The notes under the pieces: model-generated
What the model saw: the letters and a program-made list of their open reading frames with translations, nothing else
What the model was told of the DNA's origin: nothing
Databases searched by the model: none
In this document: one piece after another, positions 40,555 through 49,195 of the stretch
Layout: each line of letters opens with the position of its first letter
How positions within the stretch are numbered: the stretch's first letter is position 1
Assembly (NCBI RefSeq): GCF_002794255.1
Contig: NZ_PGGW01000066.1
Location: forward strand, 62,001 to 126,000
DNA: 64,000 bases
Source of the DNA: Streptomyces carminius
GTDB taxonomy: Bacteria > Actinomycetota > Actinomycetes > Streptomycetales > Streptomycetaceae
Reading direction: 5' to 3'
Translations under genes and position numbers: made by a program

Positions 40555-41181
40555 TCAGTGCAGTTGACCCCGTGCCGGATTGCTCTGCAGCTTGCGCCGT
40601 TCCCAGCGGTTGGGGTGGCGGACGACCACTCCCGCCATGCCGCCGGATCCGGTGAGCCGGATCAGGGGAGTCCCCGGGAGCCGGTCGGGGGTGGTCTTGT
40701 CCCGCAGGCCGCCGATGCCGGAATCCATGCCGCCGGTGTCCACGGCCCAGCCGTCGGGGACGACGATCGTGACACCGGCCGCCTCCCCGTACGCCTCCAC
40801 CGCGATCTCCGGGAGACGGCACTCGGCCCGGGTGAAGTCGATCTTCACACCTCCCAGACCCCCGTGGGCGATCACGCGCCCGGGGACCTCCCAGCGCCCG
40901 GGGCCTCGTGACGTACCGTGCAGACCGCCTTTGAGTACCAGCGGCGGCCGGCTCTCGGGGGGATCGGCCCTCGGCAGGTCGGCGGTCAGGGCGGCCAACT
41001 CGGCGTAGGTCTTGGACGTCAGCGCCCGTTCCAGGCGCGAGTCCAGCTCATCGAGATCGATCCGCCCCTCGGCGGCCGCGTCGCGCAACTGCTCCACCAC
41101 CGCTTCCCGGTCGTCGTGAGAGGCACGGAGCTCTCCCGACGGAACGTGGTGGGGGGAGGGCTCTGAGGGCTGGGCGGTCAT
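40555..41181 (-). CDS. DUF1707 protein with LiaF-like C-terminal region
   Basis: 208 residues. The N-terminal DUF1707 motif is ELRASHDDREAVVEQLRDAA then EGRIDLDELDSRLERALTSK. The C-terminal half (GGLGGVKIDFTRAECRLPEI; VTIVVPDGWAVDTGGMDSGI) resembles the beta-helical LiaF/DUF2154 domain. No TM segment is visible, so it may be cytosolic or peripheral. ATG 41181 lies 7 nt after TATCCT (minus strand) with no ribosome-binding site, again suggesting a leaderless message. Confidence 0.8.
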   Translation of the reverse strand: MTAQPSEPSPHHVPSGELRASHDDREAVVEQLRDAAAEGRIDLDELDSRLERALTSKTYAELAALTADLPRADPPESRPPLVLKGGLHGTSRGPGRWEVPGRVIAHGGLGGVKIDFTRAECRLPEIAVEAYGEAAGVTIVVPDGWAVDTGGMDSGIGGLRDKTTPDRLPGTPLIRLTGSGGMAGVVVRHPNRWERRKLQSNPARGQLH

Positions 41182-41450
41182 GGCCACAAGGATAAGCAGC
41201 CGGCGGACCGGACGGACCGGGGTTGTGGGTCTCGAACGCTGTCCAGCCCTCTCACCCGCGGCCGGTCCTTCCCCGTGCCCGCCCGTGCTCCGGTCCGCGG
41301 AGGGGCTCCGGCGGGTGCGCGCGCCATAGTCCACACGGTCCCCGGCATCGTCCACAGGAATCTTCCTACCCTCGAACCGAGTCGCCGCGCGGACCAGCAC
41401 GTACTCACGCATGCGTGCCCAGTAGATCCCCCCACCGGACGGAGTACCCC

Positions 41451-42452
41451 ATGCGCAGGACGAGCGCACGGTTCAAACTGATCAGTTCCGCGGCCGTGAT
41501 GGCCGCCGCGGTGACCTTCACCGGCGTCACCGCGTTCAGTGGTTCGGCCGCGGAGACCGGGAACACCGGGCACACCGGGAGCGATGCGCGGGCCCCGCGT
41601 CCCGTGGCGGCGAACCAGCCCGTCGGCTTCGGCGCGGGCACCACCGGCGGCGCGGGCGGTGCCACCGTCACCGTGTCGAACGCGAGCCAGTTCACCGAGG
41701 CGGTGCAGCGTGACGAGCCGCTGGTGGTCCAGGTCGACGGGACCGTCAACCTGAGCGACATGACCAAGGTGGCGTCGAACAAGACCGTCGTCGGCGTGGG
41801 CACCGCCGGAAGGATCACCGGCAGCGGCCTGAACATCAGCAAGGTCAGCAACGTCATCATCCGGAACCTGTCCTTCTCCGGTTCGGACGACGACGCGATC
41901 AACGTCCAGTACGCCACCCGGGTCTGGATCGACCACAACGACATCTCGAACGCCAACGACGGCGCCCTGGACATCAAGCGGGCCTCGGACAACATCACCG
42001 TGTCCTGGAACCGCGTGCACGACCACGACAAGAGCTTCCTGCTCGGCCACTCCGACGGCAACGGCGGCGAGGACTCCGGGAAGCTGCGGGTGACGTACCA
42101 CCACAACTGGTTCGACGGCACCAACCAGCGCCACCCCAGGGTGCGTTTCGGCAACCCCGTCCATGTGCTGAACAACTACTACAGCGACATCGGCAGCTAC
42201 GGCGTCGCCTCCACCGAGAACGCCGGCGTGCTGGTGGAGGGCAACTACTTCGAGAACGTCGAGGACCCCTTCCACCTCGGTGAGGGCTCCTCCGACCCCG
42301 GTTCCCTCCAGGCCCGGAACAACCACTTCGTCAACTCCGGCCGGGGCGAGACCGGTGGCTCCGTGGCCGCCGTCCCGTACGGCTACACCGCCGACAACGC
42401 GGCGAACGTGAAGTCGATCGTGACGGCGGGCGCGGGCGTCGGGAAGATCTGA
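41451..42452 (+). CDS. Secreted pectate lyase, polysaccharide lyase family 1
   Basis: 333 residues with an N-terminal signal peptide (MRRTSARFKLISSAAVMAAA ending near GSAAE). The parallel beta-helix core follows: TVVGVGTAGRITGSGLNISK, VIIRNLSFSGSDDDAINVQY, WIDHNDISNANDGALDIKRA (WIDH motif, Ca-binding Asp), VTYHHNWFDGTNQRHPRVRF (conserved RHPRxR with the catalytic Arg). It cleaves polygalacturonate by Ca-dependent beta-elimination outside the cell. GGAG lies about 8 nt upstream. A 12-bp palindrome CACGCATGCGTG (41406-41417) is in the 5' region. The adjacent hybrid regulator is the probable controller. Confidence 0.9.
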   Translation: MRRTSARFKLISSAAVMAAAVTFTGVTAFSGSAAETGNTGHTGSDARAPRPVAANQPVGFGAGTTGGAGGATVTVSNASQFTEAVQRDEPLVVQVDGTVNLSDMTKVASNKTVVGVGTAGRITGSGLNISKVSNVIIRNLSFSGSDDDAINVQYATRVWIDHNDISNANDGALDIKRASDNITVSWNRVHDHDKSFLLGHSDGNGGEDSGKLRVTYHHNWFDGTNQRHPRVRFGNPVHVLNNYYSDIGSYGVASTENAGVLVEGNYFENVEDPFHLGEGSSDPGSLQARNNHFVNSGRGETGGSVAAVPYGYTADNAANVKSIVTAGAGVGKI

Positions 42453-42477
42453 GCGCGAGCCGGCACGACCCGCACAC

Positions 42478-42518
42478 CGTCCGGGCAGGGCAGGCGCGCC
42501 GCCTGTCTTGCCCGGACG
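42478..42518 (+). terminator. Hairpin terminator after the pectate lyase gene
   Basis: 19-bp arms (42478-42496 with 42500-42518; 17 of 19 paired), 3-nt loop, 26 bp after the stop. Confidence 0.65.
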
Positions 42519-42606
42519 CGCACCCGTCGCTATGGTCCTCCGGCCCGGTGAGGGTGTCGCACACGGCAAGGGGGGCTTCTTCGAGCGACGAGCGAGGCAG
42601 GCTCCC

Positions 42607-45600
42607 ATGGCTCCTACGGCGGAACACGGACATGGACACGGACCCGTACCGGTGCGGCGGGCGGACGGCGGGAGGCGGGCGGCGCAACGGCCCACCATCG
42701 GGCTGGTCACGGCCAACATCCACCTCGGGGTCGGCACCACCCTGTGGTCCGGGGTGCTGGCGGCGGCCGAGCGCCACGACGTCAACCTGGTGTGCTTCCC
42801 CGGCGGGCCGCTGAGCCCGGCCGGTGCGCCGCGCACCGCGCTGTACGACCTGGTGGGCCCCGCGCGACTGGACGGTGTCATCTGCTGGACCTCCACCCTC
42901 GGTCTGCCCGTCGCCGCCGACGGCGACGAGCGGGCCGCCGGGCTGGTGGCGCGGCTGGCGGGCTTACCGGTCGTCAGCCTCAACCGCGAACTGCCCGGTC
43001 ACGAGAGCCTGCGGCTCGACAGCCGGGCGGGCATGCGGGCGGCCGTCGGTCATCTGGTGCGCGAGCACGGCCGCCGCCGGCTCGCCTGCGTACGGGGTCC
43101 ACTGGCCAACCCGGTCTCCCGGGACCGCTACCACGCCTACACCGACGCCCTGGCCCGGCACCGCCTCCGGGGGGACGGTTCGCTGGTCGTCGCCGCGGCG
43201 GACTTCGGGGGCGGGGCCGGGGCGGCGGCGATGCGGGTGCTGGTCGACGTCCGGGGGTTGTGCCCGGGCCGCGACTTCGACGCGGTGGTCGCGTGCAGCG
43301 ACGTCCTGGCCGCCGACGCCCTGCGCTTCCTGACCGGGCGCGGGGTGCGGGTGCCCGAGGACGTGGCGGTGGTCGGCTTCAACGACTCGACGGAGGCCCG
43401 GCTGGCCGATCCGCCGCTGACCTCTGTCACCCTTCCCTTCGCCGAGCTCGGCGAACTGGCCGTGGAGACCCTGCTGGCCCGGCTGCGGGGCACCGCGCCC
43501 CCCGCGCGCGGCGCGGTGCCGGGCACCCTCGTCGTCCGCCGCTCCTGCGGGTGCCACTCGCCGCTGGTCACCCAGGGGGACGGGCCGGCGGGGCCGGGCG
43601 GGCCGGGCAGCGGACCGGAGCCGTCCGGCGACTCGTCCGGGGGGCCCTCCGGCGGGCTGCCGGGGGAACTCTTCCCGGGGCTGCCGGAGCAGGGCGCGGA
43701 ACTGTCCGCGGCGCTGCGCGCGGATCTCACCGCGGATCTCACCGCGGAATCCGGCGGGGGACCCGGTGGCGCCTTCCTGCGGCTGGTCGAGCGGCTGTCC
43801 GGCGAACGGGTCCGCACCGCCGGGGACGCCGCCGACTGGGACCGCGCACTGCTGGGCGCCCGGGAGTCGGCCGTTCCCCGGCTGCCCGCCGGACAACGGA
43901 CCCGGGCCGAGCGGCTGCTGGGCCAGGCGCGGCTGCTGGTGGCGGACAAGTCCCACCGGCTGCTGGAGTACGAGCGCTGGTCGGAGCAGCAGACCGCCCG
44001 ACGGCTGCGGGAGCTGGGCACCGCGCTGACCACCGCCGTGGACACGGCGGCGCTCGCCGGGGTGCTGGCCCGCCACCTGCCGGAGACCGGGGTGCCGGGC
44101 TGCCGGCTGGTGCTCCACGAGAACGGCGGACGGCCCGGGGACGGCACCGGTCCGGTCCTGGCCCGGGCGGTACCCGCGTACGGCGGGCGTCCCCGCACCG
44201 GGCCGGACCCGTACGCCGTGCCCTACCCCGCCGAACTGCTGCTGCCGGACGGGCTGCTGCCGGACGGCCGCCGGTTCACCCTGGTCGCCGAGCCGCTCCA
44301 CATCGGCGGCGAGCAACTGGGCCTTGCCCTGTTCGACGGCGGGTCCGGGCCGGACGCGGCCGGCCGGGGCGCGCTCTACCGGGCGCTGGGCGACCAGCTC
44401 AGCGCGGCGCTCAAGGGCATCCGGCTGTTCGACGAGGTGCGCCGCGCCCGGGACGCCGCCGAGCGGGCCAGCCGTCTGAAGACCCGGCTGCTGGACAACG
44501 CCACCGACGAGCTGCGCACCCCGGTGGAGACGCTCCTGCGGCACACCCGGGCCGCCGGAGCCGGTGCCGGAGCCGGTGCCGGAGCCGGTGCCGCCACGGA
44601 CGCCGGCACCGCGCTGCGCCGTGCGCACGGGGAGGCTGTACGCCTGCTGCGGCTGATCGACGACCTGCTGGACCTGTCCCGTGCCGAGGCCGACACGCTC
44701 GACCTGACCCGGCGGCTGCTGGACCCCCGGCCGGTGCTCCTGGCGGCGTTCCACACCGCCGTGCGGTCCCGCCCGGCCGGCACCGACTGGCAGCTCGAGC
44801 TGCCCCGTCGGCTCCCCGCCGTCCGGGCCGACCCGGCCCGGCTGCGCCAGATCGTCCTCAGCCTGCTGACCGCGGTGGCCGCCCGGCTGGGCGAGGGCGA
44901 CCGGCTGCGGCTGGCCGCCGGCGTCCGGCCGGACGGACTGCGGGTCCGGGTGCTCTCGGCGGGCCTGTGCGTCGATCCCGGGGAGACGGAGCACCTCTTC
45001 CAGCCCTTCGCCGCCGGGGAGCCCGGCACGCGGCTGGGCCCGGCCGTCGCCCGGCGGCTGGCCGCCCTGCACGGCGGCTCGGTCTCCTACGACCGCGACC
45101 GGGCGGGCGGCGGTTTCCGGCTGGACCTGCCCCTGCCCACCCCGGTGGAGCCCGCGGGTCCCGCCACCGGTCCCGCGCCGGGCGCCGCCACCGTGCTGGT
45201 CGCCGCGGCGGCCGGACCGCCCCCGGAGGTGGCCGCCCTCGCCCGGCAGTGCGGACTGCGGCTGCGCCGGCTGGACCCGGACGACGAGCCGGCCGCCCTG
45301 GTCGAGCGGGACAGGCCGGCCGTGGTCGGCTGGGACGCGGGCGGGGCCCGGCCGCAGGAGTGGTCGGCCGTCCAGCGGCTCCACGACCATCCGGCGCTGC
45401 GCCACACCCCCTTCCTGCTCTACGGGCCGGTCCGCGGCGCCGATCTGGGCCAGGCGCTGCGCGAGCTGCGGCCGCCGGGGCCGACCGACCCCGCGGTGGT
45501 GGTGGACGCCCGCGCGGCGGACCGCGAGCGGTGGCGGCGGTTGCTGGGCCGGGCGCTGCCCGGCCGTACGGTGCGCGCCGCCGCGGACGGTGCCGCCGCC

Positions 45601-46206
45601 CTGGCGCTCCTGGGGGAGGACACCCCCGGCCTGCTCGTCGTCCCCCGCGACCTGCCCGGCCCCGGCGCGGACGGCTTCGAGGTGACCGAGGCGGTGTGCG
45701 AGGGCGCGGGCCGTGCCGACCTGCCGGTGCTGATGGTCGGCGACCGGGGTTTCACCGCCGCCGACGTGCGCCGCGCCGAGCGGTACCCGAACCTGGTCTT
45801 CCTGGGCCGGGACATCCTGACCGACGCCGAGGCCGCCGCCCTGCTGGCCGCCCTGGCCGGGTGTGCCGGACCGGGCGGCTCCTCCCGGCCCCGGGCCCCG
45901 GTCCGCCGCGCCGTGGCCTGCCTGGAGCGGCACTACCGGCACCGCCTGACCCGGTGGCAGGTCGCCCGGGCGGCGGGGGTCAGCGAGGACCACCTCAGCA
46001 GGCTCTTCCACCGGGAGCTGGGACTGCCGCTGTGGGACTACCTGACCCGGCTGCGGGTCCGGCAGGCCAAGGAGCGGCTGCGGCACAGCGGCGACAGCGT
46101 CCAGGCCGTCGCCCGCGCGGTGGGCTTCCACGACCGGGCCTACTTCAGCCGCGTCTTCCGCCGGGTCACCGGGGTCGCCCCGCACGCCTACCGGGAAGTT
46201 CCCTGA
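42607..46206 (+). CDS. Hybrid regulator: LacI-type sensor, pseudo-kinase, pseudo-receiver, AraC HTH
   Basis: 1199 residues, no TM segment. About 20-320: LacI/RbsB-like binding domain (RPTIGLVTANIHLGVGTTLW; VRVPEDVAVVGFNDSTEARL). About 440-600: linker/GAF-like region. About 615-860: kinase scaffold, but Asp634 (LDNATDELRTP) replaces the DHp His, DPARLRQIVLSLLTAVAARL lacks the N-box Asn, and VLSAGLCVDPG replaces the DxGxG box. About 960-1085: receiver with Pro1013 (LLVVPRDLPGPGADGFEV) at the phospho-Asp position. About 1095-1199: AraC HTH (LTRWQVARAAGVSEDHLSRL; VARAVGFHDRAYFSRVFRRV). It should act as a one-component ligand-driven activator. ATG 42607 has GAGGCAGG upstream. The neighbouring pectate lyase suggests a pectin-derived ligand. 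Confidence 0.8.
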   Translation: MAPTAEHGHGHGPVPVRRADGGRRAAQRPTIGLVTANIHLGVGTTLWSGVLAAAERHDVNLVCFPGGPLSPAGAPRTALYDLVGPARLDGVICWTSTLGLPVAADGDERAAGLVARLAGLPVVSLNRELPGHESLRLDSRAGMRAAVGHLVREHGRRRLACVRGPLANPVSRDRYHAYTDALARHRLRGDGSLVVAAADFGGGAGAAAMRVLVDVRGLCPGRDFDAVVACSDVLAADALRFLTGRGVRVPEDVAVVGFNDSTEARLADPPLTSVTLPFAELGELAVETLLARLRGTAPPARGAVPGTLVVRRSCGCHSPLVTQGDGPAGPGGPGSGPEPSGDSSGGPSGGLPGELFPGLPEQGAELSAALRADLTADLTAESGGGPGGAFLRLVERLSGERVRTAGDAADWDRALLGARESAVPRLPAGQRTRAERLLGQARLLVADKSHRLLEYERWSEQQTARRLRELGTALTTAVDTAALAGVLARHLPETGVPGCRLVLHENGGRPGDGTGPVLARAVPAYGGRPRTGPDPYAVPYPAELLLPDGLLPDGRRFTLVAEPLHIGGEQLGLALFDGGSGPDAAGRGALYRALGDQLSAALKGIRLFDEVRRARDAAERASRLKTRLLDNATDELRTPVETLLRHTRAAGAGAGAGAGAGAATDAGTALRRAHGEAVRLLRLIDDLLDLSRAEADTLDLTRRLLDPRPVLLAAFHTAVRSRPAGTDWQLELPRRLPAVRADPARLRQIVLSLLTAVAARLGEGDRLRLAAGVRPDGLRVRVLSAGLCVDPGETEHLFQPFAAGEPGTRLGPAVARRLAALHGGSVSYDRDRAGGGFRLDLPLPTPVEPAGPATGPAPGAATVLVAAAAGPPPEVAALARQCGLRLRRLDPDDEPAALVERDRPAVVGWDAGGARPQEWSAVQRLHDHPALRHTPFLLYGPVRGADLGQALRELRPPGPTDPAVVVDARAADRERWRRLLGRALPGRTVRAAADGAAALALLGEDTPGLLVVPRDLPGPGADGFEVTEAVCEGAGRADLPVLMVGDRGFTAADVRRAERYPNLVFLGRDILTDAEAAALLAALAGCAGPGGSSRPRAPVRRAVACLERHYRHRLTRWQVARAAGVSEDHLSRLFHRELGLPLWDYLTRLRVRQAKERLRHSGDSVQAVARAVGFHDRAYFSRVFRRVTGVAPHAYREVP

Positions 46207-46346
46207 CCTGTTCCGGGGTATCCGAAGCTTTCGCTCCGGTTTGTCCGTGCCGTGATCGGGTTACCCGCTGACCAGTACCGGATCAGGGGCCGGTGTGCCA
46301 CGGCCGCCGACCCCGCTCACGGACGTACACGAAGAGAGGGGTACCG

Positions 46347-46757
46347 ATGACCACGATGGTCAAGGACATGCTGCGGACCTACCCGGCCGACCTGGGCGGC
46401 GTCGACCGCGAGGCCATGGAGCGCTGCATCTCCGAGTGCTTCGACTGCGCCCAGGCCTGTACGGCCTGCGCCGACGCGTGTCTGTCCGAGGACATGGTTG
46501 CCGAGCTGCGCAAGTGCATCCGCACCAACATGGACTGCGCGGACATCTGTGAGGCCACCGGGAAGATCCTCTCCCGGCACACCGGCTACGACGCCAACAT
46601 CACCCGCACCCAGCTCCAGGCCTGTGCGATGGTCTGCAAGTCCTGTGCCGAGGAGTGCGAGAGCCACGCCGACATGCACGAGCACTGCCGGATGTGCGCC
46701 GAGGCGTGCCGCCGCTGCGAGCAGGCCTGCAACGAGCTGCTCGCCACCCTGGGCTGA
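46347..46757 (+). CDS. Cytosolic copper-storage protein (Csp3-like, DUF326)
   Basis: 136 residues, four-helix bundle lined with cysteines: CISECFDCAQACTACADACL, LRKCIRTNMDCADICEATGK, ACAMVCKSCAEECESHADMH, HCRMCAEACRRCEQACNELL. There are about 18 Cys, plus His residues at the open end (HADMHEHC). No Tat or Sec signal is present, so it belongs to the cytosolic Csp3 type that stores many Cu(I) ions per monomer. GAGAGGGG precedes ATG 46347. No copper exporter or CsoR gene is adjacent. Confidence 0.92.
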   Translation: MTTMVKDMLRTYPADLGGVDREAMERCISECFDCAQACTACADACLSEDMVAELRKCIRTNMDCADICEATGKILSRHTGYDANITRTQLQACAMVCKSCAEECESHADMHEHCRMCAEACRRCEQACNELLATLG

Positions 46758-47075
46758 CGGTCCGAAGGGTGTCGGGGATCCGGACACGCGTCGGCGGCCA
46801 GTGCTCCGTGCGTGTCCGGATCCGCGCGGACGTCCGACGCGCCCCGGCTGCCCGGCGACACTGGCGGGAGGCCCTCCGGGGACGGCCGCGTCACGCGCCG
46901 GCCGGGGCCGGTCTGCCGTGCCACCCGGCGGATCCGGGCTTCGGCGGTGGCCCCGCACCCGCCGTGCCGGCCGCGGCCCGGGGACGGGCCGCGGTGTCCG
47001 GGACCGCGGAAACCCCCGCCGCCGGGCCCCGGCAATCCCCTTGCTCAGAAGATCACGGGATGTGAGCATGCTCTG
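46758..47075. other. Intergenic stretch, nothing recognised
   Basis: About 320 bp between the copper-storage and phospholipase-D-like genes. The GC is very high and open frames on both strands are Arg/Pro/Gly-rich without ribosome-binding sites. No hairpin as strong as those elsewhere in the window. Confidence 0.5.
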
Positions 47076-48245
47076 ATGATGAAGAGCATGCGGGCCAAAG
47101 GGCTCCGGTCGTTCCGTTTAGTGCTGCTCGGCATGATGTCCGTCCTGCTCACGGTGGTCTCGGCGCCGCCTGCCGCCGCCGTGGAGGGGACCTGCTCCGA
47201 GCAGGGGAACTACGAGGTCTGCGTCACCTACGGCGGCGACGGTAACGTCGATGTTCTGATCCCCCGGAAGATCAAGGCCAAGATCGACGCCACGGGCACC
47301 ACGCCGGAGGACGGCGACTACATTCGCGTCGCGATGTACACCTGGGACACCACCGGGTACGGCACCGAGATAGCGGACTCGTTGGTGCGGGCCGCGCGGA
47401 ACGGGGTCAGCGTCCGCATCGTGGTGGGTGCCGTCCACTCGACTCTCCGCGAGAAGTTCGAGAACGCCGGAATCGATCTGCGGATCTGCGCGGACGCGTG
47501 CATGAGGCACCCCGACGGCGAGTGGAAGGGGTCCATGCACAACAAGTTCTTCGTGTTCAAAAAAGGCGACACCAAACTGGTGCTGCAGACCTCGATGAAC
47601 CTGAGCAGCTGGCAGGCGCAGCACGCGCAGAACCTGCTGATCGTCCGTGACGACAGCGAGCTGTTCGCGGGGTACGTCAACTACTGGCGCCGCCTGTACG
47701 CCCAGGACTGGACCTGGGAAGGCGTGACCTGGGACGACGAGGACAAGTCGCCGTTCGGCGGCAACGGGCACTCCCGGGCGTACTTCTTCCCGCAGTACGG
47801 CAAGCAACCGCTGGTCGGCGTGCTGGCCGGCGTCACCGATTGCGCCTCGGGGAACGACCGGGTCTGGATGCAGGCCAGTCTCTTCGACAACAGCGACCAC
47901 TCCCGGGACGTCATCCGCGAGCTGGCCCGGCTGCGCGGCATCGGCTGCGACGTCAAGGTCATCGTCCAGGAGGCCAGCGGGCGGGATCGGCTGCTGGACA
48001 ACGGCATCCCCGACGGCGACATCAGCTGCGACGGCTGGCACCACAACAAACTGCTGCTGATCGACGCGAAGTACGCCGGCGAGTGGCGCAAGGCGGTGTT
48101 CGCCGGCTCGTACAACGTGACCTCGAACTCCAACTACCGTGCCAATGACGCGATGCTGCGGATCATCGACGGGTGGGTCACCAACCGGTACATCGACCAG
48201 TTCCGCGAGCAGTGGACCAATCCCCGGGCCTGCGACGCCGTCTGA
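47076..48245 (+). CDS. Secreted phospholipase-D-superfamily protein
   Basis: 389 residues. The signal peptide ends around VVSAPPAAAVEG. Two HKD motifs are present: SMHNKFFVFKKGDTKLVLQT (HxKx7D; one residue longer than canonical) and WHHNKLLLIDAKYAGEWRKA (HxKx4D), each followed by the conserved N/S region (TSMNLSS; GSYNVTSNSN). Several Cys pairs (CSEQGNYEVC, CADAC) suggest extracellular disulfides. It could be a phosphodiesterase acting on phospholipids or nucleic acids. Two adjacent ATGs (47076, 47079); the ribosome-binding site is weak. It converges with map at a strong hairpin. Confidence 0.85.
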   Translation: MMKSMRAKGLRSFRLVLLGMMSVLLTVVSAPPAAAVEGTCSEQGNYEVCVTYGGDGNVDVLIPRKIKAKIDATGTTPEDGDYIRVAMYTWDTTGYGTEIADSLVRAARNGVSVRIVVGAVHSTLREKFENAGIDLRICADACMRHPDGEWKGSMHNKFFVFKKGDTKLVLQTSMNLSSWQAQHAQNLLIVRDDSELFAGYVNYWRRLYAQDWTWEGVTWDDEDKSPFGGNGHSRAYFFPQYGKQPLVGVLAGVTDCASGNDRVWMQASLFDNSDHSRDVIRELARLRGIGCDVKVIVQEASGRDRLLDNGIPDGDISCDGWHHNKLLLIDAKYAGEWRKAVFAGSYNVTSNSNYRANDAMLRIIDGWVTNRYIDQFREQWTNPRACDAV

Positions 48246-48270
48246 CACTGACGCCGCCGACGCCCCGGAC

Positions 48271-48310
48271 GGCCTTCCCGCACCCCGCCGGGACGCGGTG
48301 CGGGAAGGCC
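48271..48310. terminator. Bidirectional hairpin between phospholipase-D-like gene and map
   Basis: 14-bp perfect inverted repeat (48271-48284 with 48297-48310), 12-nt loop, between two convergent genes. Confidence 0.7.
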
Positions 48311-48353
48311 TGATGGCCGACGGCCGCCCGCGAGCGGCTTGTCCGTGCCCGGC

Positions 48354-49121
48354 TCAGGGCAGGGTGAGGACGCGGGGGCCCTCCTCGGTGACGGCGATCG
48401 TGTGCTCGAAGTGGGCCGCCCGGCTGCCGTCGGTGGTGCGCAGCGTCCAGCCGTCGCCGTCGGTGCGGTAGTCGTCGCGGCCGCCCGCCATGAGCATCGG
48501 CTCGATGGCCAGGGCCAGTCCGGGACGCAGCGGGAAGCCGCGGCCGGGGCGCCCGCGGTTGGGCACGGGCGGGTCCTCGTGCATGCGGCGGCCGATGCCG
48601 TGGCCGCCGAAGTCGCGGGGCATGCCGCAGCGCGCCGCCCGCGCGACGGTGTCGATCGCGTGGGAGATGTCGCCCATGCGGTTCCCGGCGCGGGCCGCGG
48701 CGATCCCGGCGTCCAGCGCCCGCCGGGTGGCCTCGATCAGCTCCGCGTCGCCGGGGCGGGGGGTGCCGACGACGAAGCTGACGGCGGCGTCGCCCGTCCA
48801 GCCGTCGAGCTCCGCGCCGCAGTCGACGCTCACCAGATCGCCGTCGCGCAGCCGCTGGTCGCCGGGGACGCCGTGCACGATCGCGTCGTTGACGGAGACG
48901 CAGACCACCGCCGGGAACGGGGTGGGGGCGAAGGAGGGCCGGTAGCCCAGGAAGGGCGAGCGCGCCCCGGCGGCGTCCAGGACGGCGCGGGCCGCCTCGT
49001 CCAGCTCCCGTGGTGAGGCCCCGACGCGGGCCGCGTCCCGGGCGGCGGCGAGCGCGTGGGCCACCACCCGCCCCGCCTCCCGCATGGCCTTCAGTTCCGT
49101 GTCGGTCTTGAGTTCCACCAT
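48354..49121 (-). CDS. map: Type I methionine aminopeptidase
   Basis: 255 residues. The pita-bread metal ligands are visible: VSVDCGAELDGWTGDAAVSF (Asp, Asp), DFGGHGIGRRMHEDPPVPN (His), LALAIEPMLMAG (Glu) and AHFEHTIAVTEEG (Glu); NDAIVHGVPGD carries the substrate His. It removes N-terminal Met. It lacks the N-terminal zinc-finger extension. ATG 49121 is used because GGGGAGC sits 10 nt upstream; ATG 49130 is too close to it. It is divergent from a small XRE regulator across a palindromic operator, so this is probably a regulated accessory map copy. Confidence 0.9.
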   Translation of the reverse strand: MVELKTDTELKAMREAGRVVAHALAAARDAARVGASPRELDEAARAVLDAAGARSPFLGYRPSFAPTPFPAVVCVSVNDAIVHGVPGDQRLRDGDLVSVDCGAELDGWTGDAAVSFVVGTPRPGDAELIEATRRALDAGIAAARAGNRMGDISHAIDTVARAARCGMPRDFGGHGIGRRMHEDPPVPNRGRPGRGFPLRPGLALAIEPMLMAGGRDDYRTDGDGWTLRTTDGSRAAHFEHTIAVTEEGPRVLTLP

Positions 49122-49167
49122 GATCCGCATGCTCCCCGGCGTGTCAGGGCGCCCCGACGGCGCCCAA

Positions 49168-49188
49168 TTACTATACCGGTATTAGTAT
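49168..49188. promoter_or_regulatory. Shared palindromic operator of map and XRE gene
   Basis: The core ATACCGGTAT is extended by ACTA on the left and TTAGT on the right, an AT-rich island in GC-rich DNA. The minus-strand -10 TATAGT (49170-49175, for map) and the plus-strand -10 TAGTAT (49183-49188, for the XRE gene) flank and overlap it, so one bound repressor would cover both promoters. Confidence 0.7.
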
Positions 49189-49195
49189 CACGGTC

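Noticed and set aside
41406..41417. CACGCATGCGTG palindrome before pectate lyase as the hybrid regulator's operator
   Set aside because: AraC-type activators normally bind direct repeats, and a 12-bp GC/AT-balanced palindrome can arise by chance. Noted only in the gene entry.
46210..46346. CsoR-type copper operator before the copper-storage gene
   Set aside because: Only a GGGGTAT half-site is present. No palindromic partner was found at the right distance.
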